Assembly (NCBI RefSeq): GCF_030272615.1
Contig: NC_081413.1
Location: 141,641,872 to 141,705,871 of the forward strand
DNA length: 64,000 nucleotides
Direction of reading: 5' to 3'
Origin: Cryptomeria japonica
Taxonomy: Eukaryota > Streptophyta > Pinopsida > Cupressales > Cupressaceae
Made by a program: the position numbers and the translations under genes. A model generated the notes under the pieces. The model did no database searches. It saw only the letters and a program-made list of their open reading frames with translations, and was not told where the DNA came from. Within the stretch, counting starts at the first letter, position 1. Every line of letters starts with the position of its first letter. Positions 10,001-20,111 of the stretch are shown here, in pieces.

Positions 10001-12993
10001 GAGCAGGGCAATCAGTGTGGAGAGCAGCTTGTGTTTTGGATGGGAAATCCAAATCTCTCCAGATTCTTAATTGCATGCTTACAAACCTTTATTATTGTGA
10101 TAGTGAATTTTTTACTACTCATTCCAACTCACATTTTGTTTAGTTTTGGAACCATTATGGTGGAATGTTGAACATTTTAATATTTTGTCAAAATCGTACT
10201 TTTTAATGTGAAGTTAGGTTTGTTTTTTCATTGTTTATTTTTATTTATATATTTTTCTAATATTTGATTTTGTCTTATTGGTAGTTTTATTTTCATGTTT
10301 TATCATTTATTGATAGTTTTATTTTACATTTATTGTGTGTCTATAATATCATCAATATTGAAACGTTCATTCTTAGTGTAGATATTATTGTTTACATTTC
10401 TTCAGTCAATTTAGTGGACATTAGATTGATCTCACATCTATATAGATTTGACTTCTGAAATTTTAAAATTAAAATTCAAAATTTAGCTTTATTTGCTATT
10501 TTTCTATTGAGCTAACTTTGTACATGTTTAGCACTCTTTCTCTCTCTCACTCTTTCTATATTTTTCAATTCTTATCTTCAATTGACTTGATATATATTTA
10601 GCATGATTTATTATTATGTACTTCTACTTAAAAGATATTTAATTATATACCTTACCATTGCACCTCTATTTGATAAAACGCTGGTAATAACATACATACA
10701 CTATTTTCATTATTAAAATAAAAATTCTTATATACACTATTCTTATGACTTGCAGAGTACTTTGAGAGAGTCATATACATTATCGTTTCAGAAAGCCCAG
10801 ATCTGTTGAGTATTCTGAAAATCATGTGGATAGACATTGTTGGTGGGCCAGCACCTAACTTCACAAATGTTGAAGACGCACATAACGACTTGCAATTGCG
10901 AATATATTCAAAAAATGAATCAATTCTCGTCGTGTTGGATGACATTTGGACATTTTCTAACATGAAAGAACTGTTATTCAAAGGGGAGCACTACAGAACT
11001 ATAGTAACCAGCAGAGATGAAAAGAACATTCCAATAGGAACCAATACAAGGATTTATCCACTACCGCCCTTGCAACCGGAGCTTGCTCTGTCACTTTTCT
11101 GCCACTGTGCCTTTGAGATGTCTACAATTCCAAATACACATAACGAAGAACTGGTCAAACAGGTAGCCTACTACTCACAATAACAGCACGGTCTTCAATT
11201 GTGTTCCCCAGATCTAAATGTATGTTTCATTTAGCCTTATTAAAGTGCAGGTACAAATAGAGTGTAAAGGGTTGCCACTAGTTCTTCAAGTAATTGGTAG
11301 CTCTCTAAAGGGTGAGCCCTACTCTGTTTGGAAAGCTACTAGGGATGCGCTTGCAAGAGTAGAATTTTCAGATGATAATCAGATAGATGTTCTTAAGCGC
11401 CTGGAAACAAGCATAGACGTGCTGAAACGTGTTGAAAAGCAGTGTTTCTTGGACCTGGCTATATTTCCGAAAGGACAAATCATTGCAGCAGATGTATTGT
11501 TAGATATTTGGGTGTATGTCCGTGGAATGAGACGGAACGATGCTTTTAATCTTCTACGGAAATTTGCAGCTCGCCATCTGTTGGACATGAAGAGGGATCC
11601 CTGGTAAGGAACATTGCTACTTAATTTCTTACTGTTTTTTTTTCTTATATTGATTATGTTGGTCGTACTTGGTATCACATTTGATTGATTGTTGGGTTTG
11701 AGAACAACTTTGAAATGAGAAGTTAAGCCTCAGCATATAGAAGTTACTTGTTGGCAACAGTAGACAGTAATTCCTTCATTATCATCAGGTCTGCCTGTAT
11801 TGCATTACAATACGGCCTGATTTCTTGTGATAACCTGTTTTCGTGACGTCTGATACCAGGACCCCAGAAAGCAGAGATCACTTCATGAATAGTTTTTCTA
11901 TTTCCCAACATGATGTGATGAGACAATTGGCCCTGTTTTTGGCGGAGCAGGACAATGAGATTCATTTTAGTAGGCTGTTTATGTCTCAAAACCAATCTGA
12001 ATTGTCCCCGAAGTGGCAAACAGACGGAGATCATTTATGTCGAGCTCGGATTGTTTCCATTCACACAGGTAACTGCTACAGCTTGTCTGTCTTTATTGTA
12101 ATTCAATTATGCCTGTGAAATTGCTCCCCGCTCCAAAATATTCAAAATTTATCACGCACACTTTTTATAACAAAAAATAATCATGTTATAGAGTTGACTT
12201 CCATTATTGTTGGGAATATACAGGGGCAATGAAAGACACACAATGGCCCGGAATGCATTTCCCTGTGGTGGAAGCTTTGGTTTTGTATTTCACTGCAAGT
12301 GAATATTGCATTCCAACGTTTTTGCACACAATGAAAAAACTCAAGGTTCTGATAATCCATAATAATGATGGAGCAAAACGAGCCAAGCTTAGTGGACTGG
12401 CTGGTTTTGAAGAGCTTTCTCAGCTTAAAACTCTGCATCTTGAAAGGCTGATAGTTCCCCCTCTAAATGAGGACTGCAAAGGCTTAAAGAGTTTGCAGAA
12501 AATATCCCTTAGTCTATGTGAAGGACTTGGTAAGGGTAAAATGTTCAACTTGCCCGCACTTTTTGAATTGAATGTGGACTATTGCATTGATCTGGAGGAA
12601 TTGTCGGCAGGAATCTGTTCTTCAAATTCCCTCGAAATTTTATCAATTACTCATTGCCATAGCCTTGCAAAGTTACCTGATGATTTGGGCAAGCTTGCAT
12701 CACTTAAAGATATAAGATTGTATGAATCTCCAGGCTTGAAATCACTACCAACTTCAATCTGCAGGCTTGGAAAACTAGAATTGCTTAACATCTCATCGTG
12801 CATGGGTTTGAAGGTGTCTGGGAGTAAAAGCTCTGAATTGAAGAAAACCCTTCAATCAGTAGCGCAACTGCCATCCCTAAAAAAGGTGATTTGTGATGAG
12901 GATAATGAGAAGCTGTTCAGAAGGAGCTCCAGGACTGGCCTTGATGTTGAAGTTGTGAAAGAAGATGAATTCAATTTGGATTGGCTAAATTAG
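6239..12993 (+). CDS. RPW8-type NB-ARC-LRR immune receptor (helper NLR class), 5 exons
   Basis: Intracellular immune receptor of the RPW8-NLR (RNL) class, the group that includes ADR1 and NRG1 helper NLRs; which branch is not resolved. Joining 6239-7070, 10756-11162, 11251-11603, 11860-12068 and 12224-12993 gives 2571 nt and 856 residues with consistent phases (1,0,2,1) and GT-AG introns. Residues 1-125 are RPW8-like, 125-230 a Gln-rich coiled-coil linker. NB-ARC follows: P-loop GGAGKST (259-265), kinase-2 LVVLDDIW (335-342), RNBS-B TIVTSRD, GLPL (420-423), RNBS-D CFLDLAIFP (478-486), and QHD (547-549) in place of MHD as in RNLs. LRRs run from about 600 to 830. The start is the ATG at 6239, supported by the upstream relic; an in-frame ATG at 6173 would add 22 unrelated residues. 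No disruption is seen. Confidence 0.92.
7130..8165 (+). repeat. Five-copy degenerate ~200-bp tandem repeat in intron 1
   Basis: A cluster of short words recurs in fixed order: TTCTAGCTTCAATTTG, TTTTAT-AGATCTA-GTAA, GGTGCTTGATGAT, AGTTTCAAGGTATATTT, TTATGCAATATGAT. The last word or its variants occurs near 7347, 7553, 7751, 7949 and 8140, a period of about 190-206 bp. The copies are much diverged, so the amplification is old. Confidence 0.7.
8290..8630 (+). repeat. Possible solo-LTR scrap
   Basis: The stretch GTGTGGGATTTCCCCACCGGG resembles the conserved CCCGGTGTGGGAAAA block in the left-edge LTR (about 3151-3168). Ends are not definable and no partner LTR is seen, so this is tentative. Confidence 0.25.
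9044..9522. mobile_element. 479-bp MITE with TA target duplication
   Basis: Terminal inverted repeats start GGGGAAAGGACCCAGTAGT at both ends (21 bp with one mismatch, weaker match to about 27 bp). A TA dinucleotide flanks each end (9042-9043 and 9523-9524), as expected for Tc1/mariner-type MITEs. It has no coding capacity. Its right part holds three tandem ~22-bp units of the form GGTACATTTCCTAACAAC (about 9328-9395). Confidence 0.75.
10756..11162 (+). CDS. Receptor exon 2 (kinase-2, RNBS-B)
   Basis: Acceptor TTGCAG/AG and donor CAG/GTAGCC; phase 1 in, phase 0 out. Codes residues 278-413, with the LVVLDDIW and TIVTSRD motifs of NB-ARC. Confidence 0.88.
11251..11603 (+). CDS. Receptor exon 3 (GLPL, RNBS-D)
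   Basis: Acceptor AGTGCAG/GTA and donor CCCTG/GTAAGG. Codes the GLPL motif and the RNL-type CFLDLAIFP motif. Intron 2 is only 88 bp. Confidence 0.88.
11860..12068 (+). CDS. Receptor exon 4 (QHD motif)
   Basis: Acceptor ATACCAG/G and donor ACAG/GTAACT. Codes FSISQHDVMRQLALFL, the RNL form of the MHD region, then the link to the LRRs. The junction with exon 3 gives an uninterrupted KRDPWTPESRD. Confidence 0.85.
12224..12993 (+). CDS. Receptor exon 5 (LRR domain and C-terminus)
   Basis: Acceptor ATACAG/GG. Codes the tryptophan-containing QWPGM segment and then about six leucine-rich repeats with C-type spacing (for example LEILSITHCHSLAKLPDDLG). The gene ends DWLN with a TAG stop at 12991-12993. 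Confidence 0.88.
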
Positions 12994-15521
12994 AGAACAG
13001 ACAAAAATGGGGATGTAGAAAGTTGGATTTTTGATACATGCAATATGCTGTCTGTCGAATGACTATCTACTTTTATTATTTTATTATTTTATTAAGAAAC
13101 ATTGGTCATGCCACACATCCACAAGATTACTTCGATCATTTTATTGTCCAAGAATATTCATTCAAGAATAATTAGATTGTCTCGGTTTGAGATGTTATTA
13201 GATTGTCTTGTGAATTAGGGTTTTTCAAAATATTTTGTTTTAAAAATTTGTTTAGCAAATTTATTAGATAATTTTATAATGGTGAAGTTTACACATATAT
13301 GTCAAATTTCATTTCATTTTGAGTTTATTTTGATGGAATGTCTTAATAAGATTATATTTTGATATTTGGTATAGTTTTGTGTTAAGTATGTTTCTTCAAT
13401 TTGTATCTATTTTCATATGCTTTTATTGACACACACACATCTAAACTTGTAAATTTATTTCTATCTTATGTCCATTTGTTTCCACACATTCAACTCAATT
13501 ATTAGCCTATATTAAGCATATCCATTATTGATATTAAGATCTAAGGTTCCTTATCCTCAATCATTCTCACATCATGCGAGAATATTTATGTATGGCATGA
13601 ATTTAATCCAAAATTCAAATTATGGAATCCCTCATTTTTTCACTAGTCATTAAGAATTGACTTGGTACACATTTGTGTCATTGTTCAAAACATCTTAGTA
13701 TTATTAAACAAAATTCGTTCAAGAGTATTTAATCACATCTTAGAATCTTTAAGCAATCCTAAAGCATTTTCTCTTCAAGGAATGTTTCATTTTGTAGCAT
13801 TAAAGGGAATCAATAATCACAATAGAAATATCTAGGAACTTGAATGCTTGAGCCAATTATCTTTGATCACTTGAAAAATGTTATAAACCTAGTATACATA
13901 AGGATCCGTTAAGGAGAATGTGAATCCTTGTAATTGTACAACTTTCCTTGGGTACTTTTTTAAGAAGTCGTTAATCCTAACACTTCAATAGACAACAAAG
14001 AAAGGGGAGAATTAGGTTACAAAATTATATAGTTTGTTGTCCATCAATCCTATGGGTTACAAAGTAGGATCATGCATCAAAATATTTTTGTACTACCTTG
14101 ATTATTTGGCCTAATTCATCCCTTCCTATCTTAATAAAAGATTTTGTAGCATAAACCTCCACTTAATAAATTGGTTTTAGAGGATACATTATACTAGGAA
14201 GAACGTCATCATCATATTTGTAAATAATTTAGCAAAAAATATTATAAGAGACATTTACCAAAGTGATAGGCCTCTATATTTTTAGTAGAGGCCTACTAAA
14301 ATGTCTTTATTTTGGTTATATATTCCACTTATATAACCAAAATCAGCATTATGACTTCCTTTTACCTATTGTTATAATTTACTACCACCATTGGCTTCTT
14401 TGTTTTCTAGCTTTTACTCTTTGTAGACATCTTGTCCTACATCTACATCATGTTCCAAGGCATCATGAAACTCTAGGGTTTCTCTCTTATTTTCATTACC
14501 ATATCCGAAATCTTTATCATCCTCATCTTTATTTTTAGAATCTTTACAATATACCTCTACTGAAGCTCTTCTTGATATATTGATGCAACTAGCCTCCTCT
14601 CTTTCTCATCTTCATCATTGTCTATGGGCCTTCAACTTGCCCTTTCTCTTATCAACTCCAAAGCATTGTTCTTGACCATCCTTATTAGGTTTCTTATACG
14701 TACAAACACATACTTAAGAAAAACATTAGAAAATAAAACAAGAGACCAAAATGTCTCCATGAGTGCCTCCTTCATGGACACCCTCCTCTCATTGTCACTT
14801 CCTCTTTTGAGTGCTTCTTTATGCACTTCTTCTACTCTCCATTTTTCATTATTTTTCTTCATGTCCTCCATAATGAGAACTTCCTTCATCTCCTATATTA
14901 CATGTTTCTCACTTGGAAATTTTTTTCTATCTGAACCCTTTGAAAATTTCCTCATACTTTTACCTTCTACTCTTAAGGCAGCCATCCTTTACCTTATTTT
15001 TTCTTCACAATCTTCTTTGCAAGTTGTTTCAACTTCTTGTTCATTGGCCACCACCAAACATATTCTTGGTTTCTGTCCTTAAGACATTACGTTACCACAA
15101 TCTTACACCTCTCTAAATCTACTCTCAACTCCAACATTTTTCTATCAAACTCTACATCTTATCTTGCCATATTGGATTTCATCTTCTTTCTTTCCTCGTA
15201 TGGTGTTGCACCTTTCTTTCTTCATTTTGTCTTTGTGATACCTCACCTAGGGCTTCTCTTCTTTTCTTTCTACCCAGTCTTATGGTACCCAAGTTCTTTT
15301 TAACCTATTAATCTGGAAAAACTTTAAGAAACCTCCCCCCTTGGACAAGGTGTAAAAACCTGGTGAAAGGTGTATAATTGCAAAGGAAAATTTTAATTTT
15401 ACTGGCGAAATTTTGCGGTTTACAGAAAAAAATAATAATCTCCATTGGTGAATCATTCATGATCACTCAAAGTTTGTGAAAAATCCAGGCAAATTGTAAT
15501 TTTTTAAAACCAAAAAAATAT
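12994..15521. other. AT-rich sequence, no supported gene
   Basis: Presumed 3' UTR and intergenic DNA. Between 14260 and 15303 the plus strand is pyrimidine-rich, giving lysine/glutamate-rich open frames on the minus strand and Leu/Phe/Ser-rich ones on the plus strand. I could not recognise a protein in either. Confidence 0.5.
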
Positions 15522-15765
15522 TTGCATGGGCGAATTGTAATGATTTTAAAACCAGAAAAAATATTTGCATTGGTGATTTCAACCTATTTTCAAACCATAA
15601 AAAAAAATATTGGCAATTTCAACCTATTTTCAAACCATTAAAAAAATATATTGGCGATTTTAACCTATTTTCAAACCTAAAAAAAAAATATTGGTGATTT
15701 CAAGATATTTTCAAACTATAAAAAAAATATATTGGCAATTTCAACCTTTTCCCACAATGTAAAAA
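15522..15765 (+). repeat. ~41-bp minisatellite
   Basis: Units starting TTGG(C/T)(G/A)ATTTCAACC lie at 15570, 15610, 15651, 15691 and 15732, each ending in a poly-A/TATA run. Two more degenerate units precede them from about 15522. Confidence 0.75.
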
Positions 15766-15859
15766 AAACATATTGGCACCTCAGCAGTCCCTGTCAAGTC
15801 ATTAAAACATGTGGCACACAGTCATCAACTCTCTACCTGAAAGACTGCCCATTAGAAAA

Positions 15860-16545
15860 TCTCACGACCTAGCAACAAGCCCTTACGACTCTATCTCCAA
15901 CTTGCAAGCTAAAAATGCTAAGCCTTCATAACCTCAAGATCTAGTGACTGAGGGAAACTGAACCGCCACTCGCCAATTCTCGACCACAAAATGTTAAGTC
16001 CTCGTCACAGCAGTGACTTGGAGATAGTGGTAACTTTAACCCTTGTCGCGTACTCACCAACATAAAACTGTTTATCTCTTAACCGTTAGCACTTCACTCG
16101 CAAGCTCGCGGCTTGATCAGGTCTTTAGACATTTAACTTCGCGAGCTAGTGATAACCATAAAACTTAACCACAAACTGTCTAGTTGCTAGCTCGTGACCT
16201 AAAAATGCTAACATTAAACAAACATGAGAGCTAGCGACAACTGTGACATCAGACCAACTCAAGACCATGCGACCAAAGCAATTTCATTAACAATCTCCAG
16301 CTCAGTAACATAAATAACTAACACCCAAAAAGCTAGAGACTACGCAATGTAAACCCAAACCAACTTGTCGCCAGCTCGTGGCTTGATCACATCTTCAAAC
16401 ATTTTACCTCGCAAGCTTGCGATAACCATAAAACCTAACCACAAATTATCTGGTCACTAACTCGCGACCTAAAAATGCTAACATTAAACAAACATGAGAG
16501 CTAGCGACAACTGTGGTGGCAAGCTAATATGTACAAGGATTTTTT
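15860..16545. repeat. ~40-bp-phased (G)CGAGCTNGCGA motif array
   Basis: AGCT-centred cores (for example GCGAGCTAGTGAT, TTGCTAGCTCGTGAC, GAGAGCTAGCGACAAC) occur at 16103, 16144, 16189, 16229, 16299, 16331, 16373, 16414, 16459 and 16499, spaced mostly 39-45 bp, with weaker units from about 15860. A 270-bp segmental repeat lies on top (16111-16245 and 16381-16514). The array is homologous to 58055-58885, sharing a long stretch from GACATCAGACCAACTC to AAACCCAAACCAAC. Confidence 0.65.
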
Positions 16546-18283
16546 AAGGCTTGGATGCCGACTCATTCCTGAGGGACTAGTTTGAAGGTTTCTCTTGAGT
16601 TGAGGTTGATTAGACAAGCAAGGATGACAGTTTTAGAGGCATAAAAGGATTGAATAGCTTCTGAGTTAGAGATGGGAGATCACAGATTTCTCTGAGAAAT
16701 CAGAGGTTGCTTGTTGTCAGGGATTCTGAAGCAAAATTTGTACAATTAAGGAGGAATAAAATCAGAACAAAATCGTTCACATAAGATGAGCCTTAGTAGG
16801 ATGCAGTGGATTTGATAGGCATGACTTCTAGAGTCTAGAGTCATGTTGAAAAGCACCAAAACAATGATTTTCCACGTGAATGAGCATCACCAGATGAAGT
16901 GTTAAAAGTTTATAAATACAATGGAGTGGTGACTTAATTGGTAGAAGAGAAAAGAAACCTATTTTATTTTCTGAGAGTGGTTTTTCCTCAGAAAGGAAGA
17001 TGATGTTTGAGCAGGATCGTGCATGGAGTTGTTGTATGCTCTGTGATACCGGATGGGTATTTTTTTGTTTTCTTTTATGCGAGTTTGTTTATTGTCAGAG
17101 GGGTTGTGAAAGTGAGAAGGCTTGCCAAAGGGGGTGTGAAAGCCTTTTCTTATCAAGAAAGGCCACGCATGGCACATCCTCTGCTTCTACTCTGCCATAG
17201 GATGGCAGGGGGTTTGAAGAAGGAGCCCACCGAGGAATGAAAGAAGGATTTGTTTGGGTGGGGAGTGGCAGCCAGTTATCTTTGTGAGGACATTGAAGTT
17301 GTGACCCCTCCCCAACATATTACGTTTACCCTAAAGCTCCTATTTTCACTTTCCCTGATCCTAGGCATGAAGGCTCGATCTCCTCTTTACATTTTCTCTG
17401 TTCCTAGGCATGAAGGATGAAGCTCCTCCTCTATTTTAATTTTTAGGGGTGACTTTACTTCTTGCCAGGTCCCAGTATCCCTTCCGAGAAGGGAAACGAT
17501 CTGTTGGACAAAACGTAACATCTCACATTCCATCTAAAGGCATCAGGGCGATAATGACATGGCTCAAGTAGTTTTTCTTCTAAAAATTTTGATTCACAGC
17601 CAGCGCACAGATAAAGAATATTTTTGTAACAGAATTCCGCATATGGCCTTTTACGCCTAATTGTTGAGAGTAAATGTTCTGTTGACATGTGCCTCTTGGC
17701 CTAAAGCTTGTTGCTCCCTTTTCTTCTATAAAAAGGGAAATCAAGGCCATTAGAAGGGTTCTTTTTGGGGGGGTCTCTTGAGGGTTCCAAAATTATGGTG
17801 CCTTTGGGGTTCCTTTTCTGGTTCCAGTAGTGATTCTAGACTCTAGGTGAAGGCACTGAAGGGAGAAAGTTGTATAGTCATTTACAGAGCAAATAAAAAG
17901 CATTTAGTGTCAAGCTTTGTGCAGGTTCTTGAAGGAGTTATATATAAATTTATTTTGTGACGGAAGTAGTAATTTTATTCAATAGAAATTAAGTTATGAT
18001 CTATTTCTCTCCGGTGTATAATTCTATCTCTTTCAAATCATCAGAATCATGAGTTTTTTCATTTGTTGCATTGTTATGGTGTATGTAATTTTTCATTTAA
18101 TGCTTCCTACTATGCCCAGGAATGCAAAATTTCTGTTAGTCTGGAATCATATTAAGGATTCACCTGAATCACCTCATTGTAATTGGTGGGCGGATTACTT
18201 AAGGGAAGAGGGTTTTGAGGTCCCAGAAAACTTGTTGATCATACTGATGGATAAGATACAGGAAATCTTTAATGTTCAAAGTG

Positions 18284-18285
<2 letters not shown>
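16546..18285. other. Unassigned sequence
   Basis: No recognisable gene. There are TATA-like sites on the plus strand (TTTATAAATACA near 16910, CTATAAAAAGGG near 17728) and short open frames near 17000-17240 and 18049-18342 without protein features. It may contain the LTR or leader of the element that supplied the array to its left, but no paired LTR was found. Confidence 0.35.

Positions 18286-18314
<29 letters not shown>
18286..18314. repeat. (TA)n microsatellite, left side of the nested complex
   Basis: About 14 TA units immediately left of the outer LTR. A longer (TA)n tract borders the outer element on its right side at 53048-53122, so the element probably inserted into one such tract. 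Confidence 0.85.
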
Positions 18315-18319
<5 letters not shown>

Positions 18320-19699
18320 TCCTGCAAAATGGACAAGGTTAGTCTAAGATAAACAACACAAAACACACAAGAAACCGTTAGTGTTATTCAATCAAAAACT
18401 AATCTAAACAGGCATATCAAGAGAGACACTAAAATCATGCTAATATATCTAACTAATGAAACAAAGATAATGAGGCATCTCCAAATGCCTCTTAGCATGT
18501 TCTTAGCTCCTTCTCCCTTGTTCCTCTCCTCTCCAAGTTCCAAAATAGTGTAGCTCTCAGCAGCTTTTTGCACTATAGATGCTTATGGAGGATTGAGATT
18601 GAAATATTGCTCTAAATGTAAATAAAGAAGCTAATATTAAGCTATTGATACTAAAATGATTGATTTTATCCAAAATGACAAGATATTAGTTAATTATGCT
18701 AAAATGCTCTCTTAAAATGCCTATAGCTTAAATGCATACAAGTTTTCAGGATCTGGTTTATGAAGAAATGGGCTCTATTTATAGGAAAAATGGAGCAGTG
18801 GATGGTTCAGATTGAGCAATCTCAACAAGGGTCAAGATTGAATGATTTCAAATCCATGTGAGGGCTTTCAACCCAATCCCAGGATGACAAGTGTCAATGT
18901 GAGATAGGTTGAGAGGGGAGGGAATAAGCATTAAATGCTTGATATGACCTTGGGAGTTAAAGTCAAGGTTAGCTGAATGAATAAACTCTTTATTCAAAGA
19001 ATAAAACTTTTATCCAATGGATAAACTCTTGTGCAAATGTGAAATGGATGAGTAAGGTCAAAACAATAAATGTTTAGGGGGACAAGTTTGAAATAACCAT
19101 AAATGGTTATGTAAGAGCCATAAATGGTCATGTAAGAGCCATTAGTGGTTTTTGAAGACTTTGGGGGTTAATTTGTTGAACACACAAAGCATTAAATACT
19201 TTTCAAAGACTTTGGAGTCTTTGAGAAGTGACTCCATTTTGCTTAGGAATGTGACAATAATTAGGGGATGGATTAGGCTAATTAGGAAGGGTTTAGAAGA
19301 ATCTAGAAAGGGATTAGATTTTGCAAGCGGATTTGGTGGGTGAGGGAAAATAGGATTTTATTAAAATAAAAATTCATTTATTTCAATAAATGTGTGCAAG
19401 TTGCATTTGTAGGAAAATGCAAGTGGGGGGGGATAATGATTTAAATAAATGTTTTATTTAATTTATTTAAAAGAGGAAAAGGGGATTTAATTAAATAAAT
19501 AGATTTTATTTATTTAATTGATTTGAATTTGATTTAATGAATTAATTAAAATAAATTGAATAATTTATTTAATTAATAGAAGAATGTTTGGAGATGAATT
19601 AATTAAATATTAATTTAATTAACTGATGGCTAGTGGATTTTTAATCAAATAAATAGCATTTATTTATTTAATTAAGCTAGACAGATTTGTGTGACTACA
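18315..19699 (-). repeat. Outer element 3' LTR, 1385 bp, complete
   Basis: TG...CA ends: the plus strand starts TGATGTCCTGC and ends GTGACTACA. A TATA box reads CTATAAATAG on the minus strand at 18775-18784. The U3 half (about 19340-19690) is a series of AT-rich palindromes such as TTAATTAAATAAATA with TTTATTTAATTAA. A polypurine tract AAAGAGGGGCAAA (minus) abuts it at 19700-19712. Confidence 0.9.
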
Positions 19700-19870
19700 T
19701 TTGCCCCTCTTTGAGATGGTGCGGTTTATCATGTCGTTTCAAAGAAAGAAAAACTGGTGTGAAGAAAATGCCCATAAAATGTAAATTTAATGGGTGGTAT
19801 GCCCCCTCGAGAGATGGGCCGAAAATTTTTAAAAAATCAGGCGATCTCTCGAAAAAGAATGAGAAGTGGA
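19700..19870. promoter_or_regulatory. PPT-proximal conserved block, outer element
   Basis: Contains the minus-strand polypurine tract next to the 3' LTR, a CTTTGA...TCAAAG inverted repeat, and a stem TCGAGAGAT (19807-19815) with ATCTCTCGA (19844-19852). The same parts in the same order occur in the inner element at 37079-37226, although much of the surrounding non-coding sequence is diverged. Confidence 0.65.
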
Positions 19871-20008
19871 GGGGAGGTAGAAGAGAAGGAGTTAGCCTTA
19901 CGGGTGAAAAATAGAAGAAATCAGGGGTAAAATGGAGAAATGGGGGGCTCGGGAAGTTCATGGGGACCATGGCGGTGAGCGAGGGGAAGTTACGGTGACG
20001 GCGAAAGG

Positions 20009-20015
20009 TATAAAT
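20009..20015 (+). promoter_or_regulatory. TATA box of the antisense PMD gene, outer element
   Basis: TATAAAT on the plus strand, 103 bp before the ATG of PMD exon 1. The inner element has TATAAG 100 bp before its PMD ATG. The matching spacing supports an internal promoter for the plus-strand gene. Confidence 0.5.
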
Positions 20016-20111
20016 GGGATGAAAGGGGTGAAAACAGGATCATTTGTGACCGCGACCAGTGTGAAAGTAGAGCTCTGAGAGTGACATTTGGAGAAGAAAG
20101 CAATAGTCAGG

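Larger units (their letters stand above)
7071..10755 (+). other. Receptor intron 1, 3685 bp, repeat-rich
   Basis: GTAAAG donor and TTGCAG acceptor. It contains a ~200-bp degenerate tandem repeat (7130-8165), a possible LTR scrap (8290-8630) and a MITE (9044-9522). The other parts (8631-9043 and 9523-10755) are AT-rich without recognised content. Two open frames here (about 8631-8906 and 9744-9953, minus strand) have no recognisable protein features. Confidence 0.8.

Noticed and set aside
14260-15303. Possible PP2C-like or other gene on the minus strand
   Set aside because: Lys/Glu-rich frames look superficially protein-like, but no catalytic motif is present and stops are dense in each frame; base composition explains them.
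17000-17240. Overlapping short plus-strand frames
   Set aside because: Two frames overlap with no features; chance open frames.
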